Assembly (NCBI GenBank): GCA_963816535.1
Contig: CAWFKW010000006.1
Coordinates: 186,001-250,000, forward strand
Direction of reading: 5' to 3'
DNA length: 64,000 nt
Source: CAWFKW01 sp963816535
GTDB taxonomy: Bacteria; Bacteroidota; Ignavibacteria; Tepidaquicellales; OLB5
The position numbers were made by a program, and so were the translations under genes. Below, piece after piece: positions 44,398 to 53,062 of the stretch; position 1 is the stretch's first letter; each line of letters begins with the position of its first letter. The notes under the pieces were generated by a model. The model had not been told where the DNA came from. It worked only from the letters and a program-made list of their open reading frames with translations, and did no database searches.

Positions 44398-45321
44398 ATG
44401 AAGAAAATAATTTTTGCATTTATTTTACTGAGCTCCGGCATTCAGTCGCAGATGCTTGATACAAATGTGTTTAAATATTTTCCACTGAGCGTTGGCGACA
44501 GGTGGACGTGGTATGTTGACCAATACTGGAATCCGGGTCCGGGATATGAAGTAATGAAAATACAGAGCTCCCAGGTAATTAGTAATCATTTATATTTTCA
44601 TGCATCAATTGATTATTATTACATTTACGGTGGTCATAATTCAGGTTACGATCTTTACAGAATAGATTCTTTGACCGGGAATTTGTATTACTACAATACT
44701 TCGAATCAGTATGAATGTTTATTGGATAGTCTGAATGCAAAAAAAATAGATTCTGCACATTGCACTTGTTCAGGTTTCTGGCATATTTGCGACACCAGTT
44801 CTTATCACATATTCAGCAGAGATTTGCAAGCCAAGGATATGGGATGGGGTTATTTTGAAGGAGGCGGAACGATAACGTATGCTTTAAATTTCGGAAGAGT
44901 ATACGAAGTAGCAGGGGCTCACCAGGCATGGACAACCTGGTATTTGCGTGGTTGTTTGATAAATGGCGTTCTCTATGGCGATACATCTGTTCTTTTAGGA
45001 ATTCAAAACATAAGCTCAGAAGTCCCCGAATCATTTTCTCTTTATCAAAATTATCCAAACCCGTTTAATCCAAATACAAAAATAAAGTTTTCGATTCCGG
45101 CAGACGGCAAACGGGATCCCCGCCTTCGCGGGGAGGCAGAAGTGAAATTGATTATTTATGATGCGCTTGGCAGGGCAGTTGCAACGCTTGTAAACGAACG
45201 GCTTCAGCCGGGGACGTATGAAGCTGATTGGGATGCGAGCAACTATCCAAGTGGAGTGTATTTTTATAAACTTGAAACAAGTTCTTTTGAAGAAACTAAG
45301 AAAATGGTTTTAATAAAATGA
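44398..45321 (+). CDS. Secreted T9SS-tailed protein, tandem paralogue 2
   Basis: 307 residues. Signal peptide MKKIIFAFILLSSGIQSQ. Residues 20-205 are homologous in layout to the neighbours (KYFPLSVGDRWTWY, CLINGVLYGDTSVLLGIQNISSE). Residues about 215-307 are a T9SS sorting domain (NYPNPFNPNTKIKF ... SGVYFYKLETSS ... KKMVLIK) with a CCCCGC/GCGGGG palindrome inserted in frame at 45113-45136 between IKFSI and VKLIIYDALG. It starts 11 bp after the previous stop and its own stop overlaps the next start by 4 bp, so the three are probably one operon. Confidence 0.82.
   Translation: MKKIIFAFILLSSGIQSQMLDTNVFKYFPLSVGDRWTWYVDQYWNPGPGYEVMKIQSSQVISNHLYFHASIDYYYIYGGHNSGYDLYRIDSLTGNLYYYNTSNQYECLLDSLNAKKIDSAHCTCSGFWHICDTSSYHIFSRDLQAKDMGWGYFEGGGTITYALNFGRVYEVAGAHQAWTTWYLRGCLINGVLYGDTSVLLGIQNISSEVPESFSLYQNYPNPFNPNTKIKFSIPADGKRDPRLRGEAEVKLIIYDALGRAVATLVNERLQPGTYEADWDASNYPSGVYFYKLETSSFEETKKMVLIK
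45113..45136 (+). repeat. CCCCGC-GCGGGG palindrome inside a coding sequence
   Basis: GGATCCCCGCCTTCGCGGGG, followed by AGG, encodes part of KRDPRLRGE in the sorting-domain loop. Same family as the intergenic copies at 20206 and 43322. Confidence 0.8.
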
Positions 45322-46247
45322 AGAAAATTGCTTTCATAATTTTTACTTTTTATTTATTATGTTTTAGTGATTTGTATTCCTTTGACACTTCGTCTTCCAG
45401 GTATTTGCCGCTTTCTACAGGCAATACATGGGTTTATTATGGGAGCGGGCATGTTATTTCTGTTACTTTTGCCTGGTATTCTAAATATGTCGTTACTGGA
45501 ACAGTTGATACATTAGGCAAACGATATTGGACTATACAGGAGACTAAATTTCAAATTTACGGACAAAATAATGTTTCCCTCCTTATGGGTTTTCAAAGAG
45601 TAAGATATGATTCCATAACATCGAACCTTTATGTTCCAGGTAATAGTTGCGGCAATTCAGAAACGATTCAGGATAGTCTGGCTTCTAAGCCGAACGATAG
45701 GGCTTATAAGTGCTATCCTAATATCTATGAAATTTGTTTGGACACAATGACTTTTAATATTTTTAATTTGAATGTACCTTCCAAAAAATTCAGCAACAAT
45801 CAAAGTTCTGAAACTGTTTATTCAAGGGATATTGGAATTGCTTCGTGGATTTTTGGCGAAGTTTCTATTGGATATAATATGATGTTGCGTGGATGTATTA
45901 TAAACGGCATTCTGATGGGAGATACAACAAGCGTTGTCGGTATAAATAAAATCAGCTCTGAAATTCCAAAATCATTTTCACTTTATCAAAATTATCCTAA
46001 TCCGTTTAATCCAAATACAAAAATAAAATTTCAAATTACAAAATTGGGAAGTGCTAAACTTATTATTTATGATGCGCTCGGCAGGGAAGTTGCAACGCTG
46101 GTGAACGAGCGCCTTCAGCCGGGGACGTATGAAGCTGAGTGGGATGGGTCAATTTATCCAAGCGGGGTTTATTTTTATCAGTTAACAGTTAGCAGCGAAC
46201 AGGTAACAAAATATATAGAAACAAAAAAAATGGTTCTAATAAAATAA
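45318..46247 (+). CDS. Secreted T9SS-tailed protein, tandem paralogue 3
   Basis: 309 residues. The ATG overlaps the previous stop (ATGA), implying translational coupling. Signal peptide MKKIAFIIFTFYLLCFSDLYS. Residues 22-210 match the neighbours (RYLPLSTGNTWVYY, VTGTVDTLGKRYW also found in paralogue 1 as ITGTLDTLGKRYY, CIINGILMGDTTSVVGINKISSE). The T9SS domain (about 218-309) has the short, uninterrupted loop (IKFQITKLGSAKLIIYDALG), and so serves as the reference for the two upstream copies with repeat inserts. Function unknown. Confidence 0.82.
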   Translation: MKKIAFIIFTFYLLCFSDLYSFDTSSSRYLPLSTGNTWVYYGSGHVISVTFAWYSKYVVTGTVDTLGKRYWTIQETKFQIYGQNNVSLLMGFQRVRYDSITSNLYVPGNSCGNSETIQDSLASKPNDRAYKCYPNIYEICLDTMTFNIFNLNVPSKKFSNNQSSETVYSRDIGIASWIFGEVSIGYNMMLRGCIINGILMGDTTSVVGINKISSEIPKSFSLYQNYPNPFNPNTKIKFQITKLGSAKLIIYDALGREVATLVNERLQPGTYEAEWDGSIYPSGVYFYQLTVSSEQVTKYIETKKMVLIK

Positions 46248-46300
46248 AATTCATTCATATTCTATAATTACTAACGATACTTTAAATACAAAATACTTAA

Positions 46301-47662
46301 ATGGAACACACAAAATATTACATTCTCAGCGTTGTCATGTGCTTTCTCATCAGTTCAAATTTATATTCACAGCAATTCACCTGGTATGAAACAAATTCGC
46401 CGGTCACCACAAGACTAAATGGCATCGCTGTATATGGTTCACAGAATCCAAATCAGTTTTGGTTCTGCGGCGATAATGGAGTGGTTTTCAAGACTACTAA
46501 TAACGGTTCAACGTATATCAACCGGACGGGGAACGGAATACCTGCCAACGTTAATCTGATCACAATTGCTGTTTTCGATACCGGAACGGTGGTAACAGCC
46601 GGGGTCCGAAGTGACACGGCGTTTGTATATCGAACAACCAACAGCGGTTTGAACTGGCAAATGATCCTTTCGCAGCCCGGCGGATATATTAACGCAATTA
46701 ATTTGAAAATTAATCTCTCGTTTCAGAAACTAATAGGGTTTATGACGGGGAATCCTGTTGGGGGAAGATGGTCATTGTGGCGCACAACTAATTCCGGCCT
46801 CACGTGGGATTCAACAGGCAAATACGTTCCCCAGGCGGGAAGCGAGACCGGATTCCCCGGGTCGCTGGCCTATATTGATACGGTCATTTTGTTTGGAACA
46901 AATAACGGCAGAATTTACCGTTCAGCAGATGATGGTAACTCATGGTCGGCCCGAACTGTAGCGGGCGAGCAGGATCCGTCGGCATTTGACATGGCTCCAT
47001 CTTATTTAGGGCCGGCCTTTCCCATGGGTGATGTAGGCGGACTTTCAACTATTCAGACTACAACAGACGGCGGTCTGAACTGGTCAAATAATCCGTATTC
47101 CTTGCTTGGAACGGGAAGGATAGAAGCGCTTGAAGGACACCCGGGAGGCGTATTTGATAATACTTATATAGATGAATGGTACGTAAGAAACGATAACAAG
47201 ATATATCATTCTTTTTACAGTAATTGGGGGGTCCACTATACGGCGCCTTCGGGAAATTACACATATATGTCTCAGGGCGATTACATTTCGATCTATATCG
47301 CCGCGGTACGTGATAACGGCGGAATTACTTTCTGCAATTGTCAGATTTGGGGAGCGGTAAAGAATTTAGAAGGAACTATCCCGAATAATTATTCTCTATT
47401 CCAAAATTATCCCAACCCGTTTAATCCCAGTACGAAAATAAAATTTTTAATTCCTGCAGACGGCAAACGGCAGACGTCAGACACGAAGCTTGTAATCTAC
47501 GACGCGCTTGGCAGAGAAGTTGAAACGCTTGTGAACCAACAACTCAAGCCGGGGACCTATGAGGTTGAATGGGATGGGACAAACTCGCCCAGCGGGGTGT
47601 ATTTTTATAAATTGGAAACGGTTAATTCGGTTCAGACAAAAAAGATGGCGCTTATAAAATAA
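46301..47662 (+). CDS. Secreted beta-propeller (BNR/Ycf48-like) protein with T9SS sorting domain
   Basis: 453 residues. Signal peptide YYILSVVMCFLISSNLYSQ. The body has propeller blades with TNNGSTY, TTNSGLNW, TTNSGLTW, SADDGNSW and TTDGGLNW. The T9SS tail (about 365-453) is NYPNPFNPSTKIKFLIPADGKR ... LVIYDALGREVETL ... SGVYFYKLETV. The loop after IKFLI is slightly long and begins PADGKR as in the gene at 44398, where a palindrome is inserted after the same residues. No obvious Shine-Dalgarno. Surface-exposed function unknown. Confidence 0.85.
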   Translation: MEHTKYYILSVVMCFLISSNLYSQQFTWYETNSPVTTRLNGIAVYGSQNPNQFWFCGDNGVVFKTTNNGSTYINRTGNGIPANVNLITIAVFDTGTVVTAGVRSDTAFVYRTTNSGLNWQMILSQPGGYINAINLKINLSFQKLIGFMTGNPVGGRWSLWRTTNSGLTWDSTGKYVPQAGSETGFPGSLAYIDTVILFGTNNGRIYRSADDGNSWSARTVAGEQDPSAFDMAPSYLGPAFPMGDVGGLSTIQTTTDGGLNWSNNPYSLLGTGRIEALEGHPGGVFDNTYIDEWYVRNDNKIYHSFYSNWGVHYTAPSGNYTYMSQGDYISIYIAAVRDNGGITFCNCQIWGAVKNLEGTIPNNYSLFQNYPNPFNPSTKIKFLIPADGKRQTSDTKLVIYDALGREVETLVNQQLKPGTYEVEWDGTNSPSGVYFYKLETVNSVQTKKMALIK

Positions 47663-47797
47663 CGAACAGAGATATTCTTAGCGCAACTGTTGTAACGCAC
47701 CGCCGCCCGGCGGAGTTTGAATTCTAACCTAACAGGAAGCGGAGGATCCTTATCATAATATTCTGTATTCATTCCAAAAAAAAATGAGGTGAATGAA

Positions 47798-49462
47798 ATG
47801 AAACAGTTATTTCTCTCTCTGCTTTTGATAGTTATTCTTGATTATCAATCGGCATATCCGCAAACCGGCTGGCTTAGACAGGTTTCCCCTGCTAACGAAA
47901 ATTTGACTGCAGTAAGTTTTGTTAATGCCAATACAGGATACGTTGGCGGATACAAAAAAGTCCTAAGGACCACTAATAGCGGCTCAAGCTGGATTTTTAC
48001 AGATACGTCTTTATTACAGGGAGCCTGCTCTAAATTAATATTTTTAAATTCTTTAACCGGTTATGTCATAAATCAAAGCATTCTGCTCAGGACAACTAAC
48101 GGGGGATCAAGCTGGGCCTCATGCCCGCCTGTTTCAGGCTGCAATGATTTGAGTTTTGTCGATTCAATACATGGTTTTGCTAGATACGGAAGCAACTATT
48201 TCCTGACATCTGATGGCGGCGCCAACTGGGTCAGCCGTTATGTTTATGGGATGGGCGATCCGCTGGGATTTGATTTCGGCGAACTCAATTTCGGAAGTTT
48301 CAACTTTGGGATTTATACATCACTTTGGATAAATTCCCTGAGGGCCCGCTATGAAGTGTATATTTACAAGACAACAGATCAAATGGGCTGGTTTTGCGTG
48401 CACGGATTCGTGCTACCCGATTCATGTATTTACTGGTGGGCGCCTTTTGGCAATATGCAGCTTCCGTTTTACAGCGTTTATTTAATTGATGGAACAGCGG
48501 GGTTTTTATACGGGGGCTACAATAGCTCGGTCATATATAAAACGACTAATACTGGGAATAACTGGACAGCTTTAAGCGCAGGCGCGCCTATCCGCAGTTT
48601 TTGCTTCACAGATCACGATACAGGTTTTGCTGCGTCATCCGGAGAGATACAATACACATCTGATTGCGGTTCAAGTTGGCTGCCGCAATACACAGGCGTC
48701 AACTCTCAGATAAATTTTATTGATATGTTAAGTACCTTGACTGGATGGGCCGTAGGTGATTCAGGCGTCATTTTGAAAACGACAACCGGAGGACAGATTA
48801 CGGTTCCGCCGCCCGCATCGCTTCTTGACCCCCGTGACGGCGCGACTGGGGTTTCATTAACTCCTCTTCTTCAATGGATGCAGATGTTTGCGTGTCCCGT
48901 TACGTTTAGCTATAAAGTCATGTTAGCGGCCGACTCCCTGTTTGGCCAAATACGGGACTCAGCGACGGTGAGCAATAATTTCTATCAGGTTCCCTCCGGT
49001 AAATTACAAAACTCTACGAGGTATTTCTGGGAAGTGCGTGCAATCTCATCGGTTTATGGAGCAGGGCCATGGTCTGCAATATATAGCTTCACTACTAATT
49101 TAACTTCAATTACCAGGGTCGGAAGCGCTGTACCTTGTTCATTTGCATTATATCAAAATTATCCCAATCCGTTTAATCCGAGCACAAAGATTAAATTTCA
49201 AATTGCACCCCCTCTGCGCACCAATGGTGCGCCACTCCCCCCGTCAGGGGGAGACGTGCCTGCTGTGGCAGGCTCGGTGGGGGTGAGGCTCATTATTTAT
49301 GATGCGCTTGGCAGAGAAGTTGCAACGCTTGTGAATGAACAATTGCAGCCGGGAACGTATGAAGCGGAGTGGGACGGGACAAATTATCCGAGCGGAGTTT
49401 ATTTTTATAAGCTGACGGCGGGCGATTTTGTCCAGACAAAGAAAATGGTATTGGTAAAATAA
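47798..49462 (+). CDS. Secreted beta-propeller plus fibronectin-like protein with T9SS sorting domain
   Basis: 554 residues from the ATG at 47798; TGAGGTGA lies 7 bp upstream, and the GTG three codons before overlaps that site. Signal peptide MKQLFLSLLLIVILDYQSAYP. Propeller blades TTNSGSSW, TTNGGSSW, TSDGGANW, TTNTGNNW, TSDCGSSW and TTTGG. Residues about 350-440 are fibronectin type III-like (LLDPRDGATGVSLTPLLQW, STRYFWEVRAISSVYGAGPWSAIYSF), similar to the domain in the giant protein at 3075. In the T9SS tail a composite palindromic repeat (49207-49288) adds about 25 residues rich in Pro, Gly and Ala between IKFQI and VRLIIYDALG. Followed by a terminator. Confidence 0.87.
   Translation: MKQLFLSLLLIVILDYQSAYPQTGWLRQVSPANENLTAVSFVNANTGYVGGYKKVLRTTNSGSSWIFTDTSLLQGACSKLIFLNSLTGYVINQSILLRTTNGGSSWASCPPVSGCNDLSFVDSIHGFARYGSNYFLTSDGGANWVSRYVYGMGDPLGFDFGELNFGSFNFGIYTSLWINSLRARYEVYIYKTTDQMGWFCVHGFVLPDSCIYWWAPFGNMQLPFYSVYLIDGTAGFLYGGYNSSVIYKTTNTGNNWTALSAGAPIRSFCFTDHDTGFAASSGEIQYTSDCGSSWLPQYTGVNSQINFIDMLSTLTGWAVGDSGVILKTTTGGQITVPPPASLLDPRDGATGVSLTPLLQWMQMFACPVTFSYKVMLAADSLFGQIRDSATVSNNFYQVPSGKLQNSTRYFWEVRAISSVYGAGPWSAIYSFTTNLTSITRVGSAVPCSFALYQNYPNPFNPSTKIKFQIAPPLRTNGAPLPPSGGDVPAVAGSVGVRLIIYDALGREVATLVNEQLQPGTYEAEWDGTNYPSGVYFYKLTAGDFVQTKKMVLVK
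49207..49288 (+). repeat. Composite palindromic repeat inside a coding sequence
   Basis: Contains GCGCACCAATGGTGCGC (49216-49232, identical to 22519-22535), CTCCCC/GGGGAG (49235-49253) and GCCTGC-tgtg-GCAGGC (49258-49273), bounded by CCCCCTC and GGTGAGG. The frame is kept open throughout. Confidence 0.85.
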
Positions 49463-49488
49463 TATTTATTATTTGTTTTACTTCCTGA

Positions 49489-49514
49489 CCCCGCCCAACA
49501 AAGCGGGGTTTTTG
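49489..49514 (+). terminator. Rho-independent terminator
   Basis: CCCCGC (49489-49494) with GCGGGG (49503-49508) followed by TTTTTG, just after the T9SS gene ending at 49462. Confidence 0.85.
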
Positions 49515-49771
49515 TTTGGGGTTAGGTCTCAAAGCGCTCTTACCGGATCATAACCGGAATGTGTTTTCGGTTAATAGTCAATACCCTTAAGTGTAAATCT
49601 TTTTGTGATTTAGGTTAATAAGAAAGAGCCACACCGAAACAGCTAAGAAGCGTTTTCATTTAGTAAAACCTTCTACCAAAGCGTTCAATTTAAATATTGT
49701 AAATACAAATATTCCCGCTTAGATTTTCCAACAGTGTTGCTCTTTTTGAGTAACCGAGAAAGGATATTTAG
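49515..49771. other. Spacer upstream of the arylsulfotransferase-like gene
   Basis: 257 bp of AT-rich DNA with no gene; it should carry the promoter of the gene at 49772. Confidence 0.45.
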
Positions 49772-51592
49772 ATGATAAACAAACTTGTGCGGGCTGTTTT
49801 TCTTGCGCTCTTAACTTCGGGTTCGTTTGCAGGTATAAATCATTATATGATCTACACCGACCCTTTGCCAAATTCAGAAATGATAAATAAAGAAACCGGC
49901 ATTATTATTAAACCGGGAAATGAGATCGATATCGGAAGTCTCAGAGTAAGGGGCGCTGTGGTAATCAAAGGTTCCGTAAGCGGAGTTAAAACATATTCAT
50001 TTGCAAATACTAAAGATAAAACACTTCTTGTTCTGAAGCCTTCTTCTCCGTTTGCAGCCGGTGAAACCGTCACTGTTAAGTACACTAAATTAATTAAGAC
50101 TTCGGAAGGGAAGAAAATTTCCCCATTCGAATATTCATTCAGAATAAAAAATGCAGAACCCGGATCGGACAAACTGCCGGGACTGATGTTCGAGCTTGGC
50201 GAGGAGAATTTGAATAGGCTCCTCAACAGACCGCGCCGCCAAAACGTTCAGGGGGGCCCGCCGGAGATCGTTATAACCAATGATAACAACCCCTCAAATG
50301 GCGATTTGTTTCTAAGCAACATAGTTTTTAACCTTCAGATTCCCAACCAGCCGTACCTGATAATTTATGAAAATCGCGGGACCGCTTTTTTTGAGAGGCA
50401 GCTATCAGGTGAAGCGTGGAACTTCGATAAGCAGCCCTCGGGACTGCTCACTTATTACGACCAAAACGACTACAGGTATTACGGAATGAACAGCTCATAT
50501 AACATTACAGATACATTTTCAACCGGCAACGGGTATCATACAGACCTGCATGAGCTTCGGGTTCTGGCCGACGGTTCCGCTTATCTCCTCAGTTATGACC
50601 AGGAAACTGTAGATATGAGCCAGTATATTCAGGGCGGCGATCCGAATGCGACGGTCGTAGGACTTATCATTCAGCAGATAGACATGTATAAGAACGTAAT
50701 ATTTCAATGGAGAAGCTGGGACCATTTCAGCATACTTGACGCAACTCATGAAAACTTTTTAGCAAGCATAATAGACTACGTTCACGGAAATGCGCTTGAA
50801 GTTGAAAATGACGGCAATATTATTCTCTCATCGAGGCACATGGATGAGATCACAAAAATAAACAGGTCTAACGGAGATATCATATGGCGGCTGGGCGGTA
50901 AAAACAACCAGTTTACATTCATTAATGACACTGCAAAATTTTCGCACCAGCACGCTATAAGAAGAATAAGCCCGACTAACCTCACACTGTTCGATAACGG
51001 GAATTATCATACGCCTCAGTACTCCCGCGCCTGCGAGTATAACGTGAACGAAACAGGCAAAACCGCCACACTGGTTTGGCAGTTCAGAAATACCCCCGAT
51101 TACTATGGTTCTGCTATGGGCTATGTCCAGAGGCTGCCTGACGGGAACACGCTTATTTCATGGGGAGCTACAAATCCGACCGTAACGGAGGTTACCCCTG
51201 GAGGCGTCAAAGTCTTCGAAATGTCGCTTGATACCAATGTGTTTACATACCGCGCATTCAGGTATCCGTGGGGAGATACGCTCACTGGGATCGCGTCAAA
51301 TTCAGGCGCCCCGAAATCATTTTCACTTAAACAAAATTATCCGAACCCGTTTAATCCTGTAACAAAGATTAAGTTTGATGTTCCAGATGCAGGGAACAGT
51401 AGCGGCCGTTCCGTACTGCTGGTTATTTATGATGAGCTTGGGAGGGAGGTTGCAACGCTTGTAAATCAACAGCTCAGGCCCGGAACTTATGAAGCTGAGT
51501 GGGATGGGACAAACTCCCCGAGCGGGGTGTATTTTTATAAACTTGAGGCCGGGGAATTTTCACAATCAAAAATAATGGTCCTGATAAAATAA
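49772..51592 (+). CDS. Arylsulfotransferase (ASST)-like protein with T9SS sorting domain
   Basis: 606 residues. AAAGGA precedes the ATG. Signal peptide about 1-20 (MINKLVRAVFLALLTSGSFA). Residues 25-130 form an N-terminal Ig-like domain. Residues about 170-500 are an arylsulfotransferase-type propeller: HTDLHELRVLADGSAYLLSYD, HGNALEVENDGNIILSSRHMDEITKINRSNGDIIWRLGG, FSHQHAIRRI, LFDNGNYHTPQYSRA, YVQRLPDGNTLISWGA. His residues in SSRHMDE and FSHQHAI match positions conserved in ASST, which transfers sulfate between phenols. Residues about 515-606 are a T9SS tail. Enzyme activity is inferred; many family members are uncharacterised. Confidence 0.87.
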   Translation: MINKLVRAVFLALLTSGSFAGINHYMIYTDPLPNSEMINKETGIIIKPGNEIDIGSLRVRGAVVIKGSVSGVKTYSFANTKDKTLLVLKPSSPFAAGETVTVKYTKLIKTSEGKKISPFEYSFRIKNAEPGSDKLPGLMFELGEENLNRLLNRPRRQNVQGGPPEIVITNDNNPSNGDLFLSNIVFNLQIPNQPYLIIYENRGTAFFERQLSGEAWNFDKQPSGLLTYYDQNDYRYYGMNSSYNITDTFSTGNGYHTDLHELRVLADGSAYLLSYDQETVDMSQYIQGGDPNATVVGLIIQQIDMYKNVIFQWRSWDHFSILDATHENFLASIIDYVHGNALEVENDGNIILSSRHMDEITKINRSNGDIIWRLGGKNNQFTFINDTAKFSHQHAIRRISPTNLTLFDNGNYHTPQYSRACEYNVNETGKTATLVWQFRNTPDYYGSAMGYVQRLPDGNTLISWGATNPTVTEVTPGGVKVFEMSLDTNVFTYRAFRYPWGDTLTGIASNSGAPKSFSLKQNYPNPFNPVTKIKFDVPDAGNSSGRSVLLVIYDELGREVATLVNQQLRPGTYEAEWDGTNSPSGVYFYKLEAGEFSQSKIMVLIK

Positions 51593-51707
51593 TAATTCTC
51601 AAATTAAAGCTATATTATTTGGGAATTTCATTAAATATCTAAGGAATACTGTTTAATAAGGTTGTGAATTTCAAAGATTTCAGGTAAATTGATGCAGGGA
51701 GGTATAC

Positions 51708-52955
51708 ATGAAAACAGCATATTTCATTCTGTTATTTCTTTTCTTTTCTGCAGTTAATTCTTTTTCATTTTCCGGGTGGCATCTTCAGAACAGCGGCACA
51801 ACAAATGATTTGTGGGGGGTGTCATTTATCGATCAGAATACCGGTATTGCTGTTGGCGACCACGGCACAATTGTCAAAACTACCAACAGGGGCCAGACGT
51901 GGTTCCCTCTGAACAGCGGCACGTCAGAATGGCTGCTGAATATTCAAATGGTAAGTTCGTTAAAGGCATTTGTTGCCGGCTACAATGGAAATTTTTATAT
52001 GACGTCTGACGGCGGCGCCACATGGTCCTCACATCCCAGCGGAACAACATTGGAAATGAGGTACGTCAGCTTTATTGACGCTAATACGGGGACAATTGTT
52101 GGAGGCGATAGTTATAACACTGTCATAATCCGCACAACAGATGGCGGCGGTACCTGGAACAGGCAGTATTGCTGCGCGACATACGGATTAAAAGGCGTCT
52201 TTAACGTGGATGCAAACATAACTTATATAAGCACCTGGATCGGCGGAGTGGATAAATCAACCGACGGCGGCGCAACATGGAATTGCCAGTCCACCGGGCA
52301 ATCGCTGGAGGGATTATGTTTTCTTAATGCAAACACGGGAACGATTGTTGGTTACAACGGAACAATCATTAAAACCACCGACGGCGGCGCAAGCTGGGTT
52401 CATCAGAACCTGCCCGGAATTAATACATGGTATTTCGGCGTTCATTTTACAAATCTGAATACAGGTTTCATCTGCGGGTATAACGGAACAATTCTCAAGA
52501 CGGTAAACGGCGGCGATGAATGGCACAGCAATCTTGAGGGTTATTCAAATAACTTTTATATGTTTTCATTTGTCAGTCAGTACACGGGCACGGTAGTAGG
52601 TTCAGGAGGCATTATTTTGAGGACGTCTTCATGCGGGGAAGCATATACAAAAGAATCTCAGGGCATAATCAAAACGAGCCGGAATACTCCGGGTAATTCA
52701 GAACTGCACAGCGCTTATCCGAATCCTTTTAATCCTGAAACCAGAATTTCTTTTGGCATTTCTGAAAATTCGGGAGTAAAGCTTGTTGTTTACGATATTC
52801 AGGGAAGAGTTGTAGAGACTTTAGTAGACAGATATCTGCAGTCGGGCGAATATGAAGTTACATGGTCGGCCGGAAATTATCCCAGCGGGGTTTACTTCTA
52901 TAAACTGCAGGCCGGCGATTATGTGCAAACTAAGAAAATGGTCCTGGTAAAATAA
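51708..52955 (+). CDS. Secreted Ycf48-like beta-propeller protein with divergent T9SS tail
   Basis: 415 residues, start backed by GGGAGG. Signal peptide MKTAYFILLFLFFSAVNSFSFS. Seven or so Ycf48-type blades of the pattern G-T-I-V-K-T-T-D-G-G-x-x-W (DHGTIVKTTNRGQTW, MTSDGGATW, RTTDGGGTW, KSTDGGATW, YNGTIIKTTDGGASW, YNGTILKTVNGGDEW). The sorting domain (about 335-415) departs from the local norm (AYPNPFNPETRISFGISENSGVKLVVYDIQGRVVETL), suggesting that it is not a recent copy of its neighbours. Strong terminator follows. Confidence 0.87.
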   Translation: MKTAYFILLFLFFSAVNSFSFSGWHLQNSGTTNDLWGVSFIDQNTGIAVGDHGTIVKTTNRGQTWFPLNSGTSEWLLNIQMVSSLKAFVAGYNGNFYMTSDGGATWSSHPSGTTLEMRYVSFIDANTGTIVGGDSYNTVIIRTTDGGGTWNRQYCCATYGLKGVFNVDANITYISTWIGGVDKSTDGGATWNCQSTGQSLEGLCFLNANTGTIVGYNGTIIKTTDGGASWVHQNLPGINTWYFGVHFTNLNTGFICGYNGTILKTVNGGDEWHSNLEGYSNNFYMFSFVSQYTGTVVGSGGIILRTSSCGEAYTKESQGIIKTSRNTPGNSELHSAYPNPFNPETRISFGISENSGVKLVVYDIQGRVVETLVDRYLQSGEYEVTWSAGNYPSGVYFYKLQAGDYVQTKKMVLVK

Positions 52956-52980
52956 TATTTCCCAAATGTTTTTTGACTTA

Positions 52981-53007
52981 GCCCCGCCAATTTTGGCGGG
53001 GCTTTTT
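52981..53007 (+). terminator. Rho-independent terminator
   Basis: GCCCCGCC (52981-52988) with GGCGGGGC (52995-53002) followed by TTTTT. Confidence 0.92.
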
Positions 53008-53062
53008 ATGTGCAGTTTCTTTAATGTAGATTAGAAAATTTATTAGCCGTAAATTCACGCTC

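Noticed and set aside
43428..52955. T9SS gene cluster as a mobile element
   Set aside because: No transposase, integrase or terminal repeats; similarity is limited to the shared sorting domain and gene duplication explains it.
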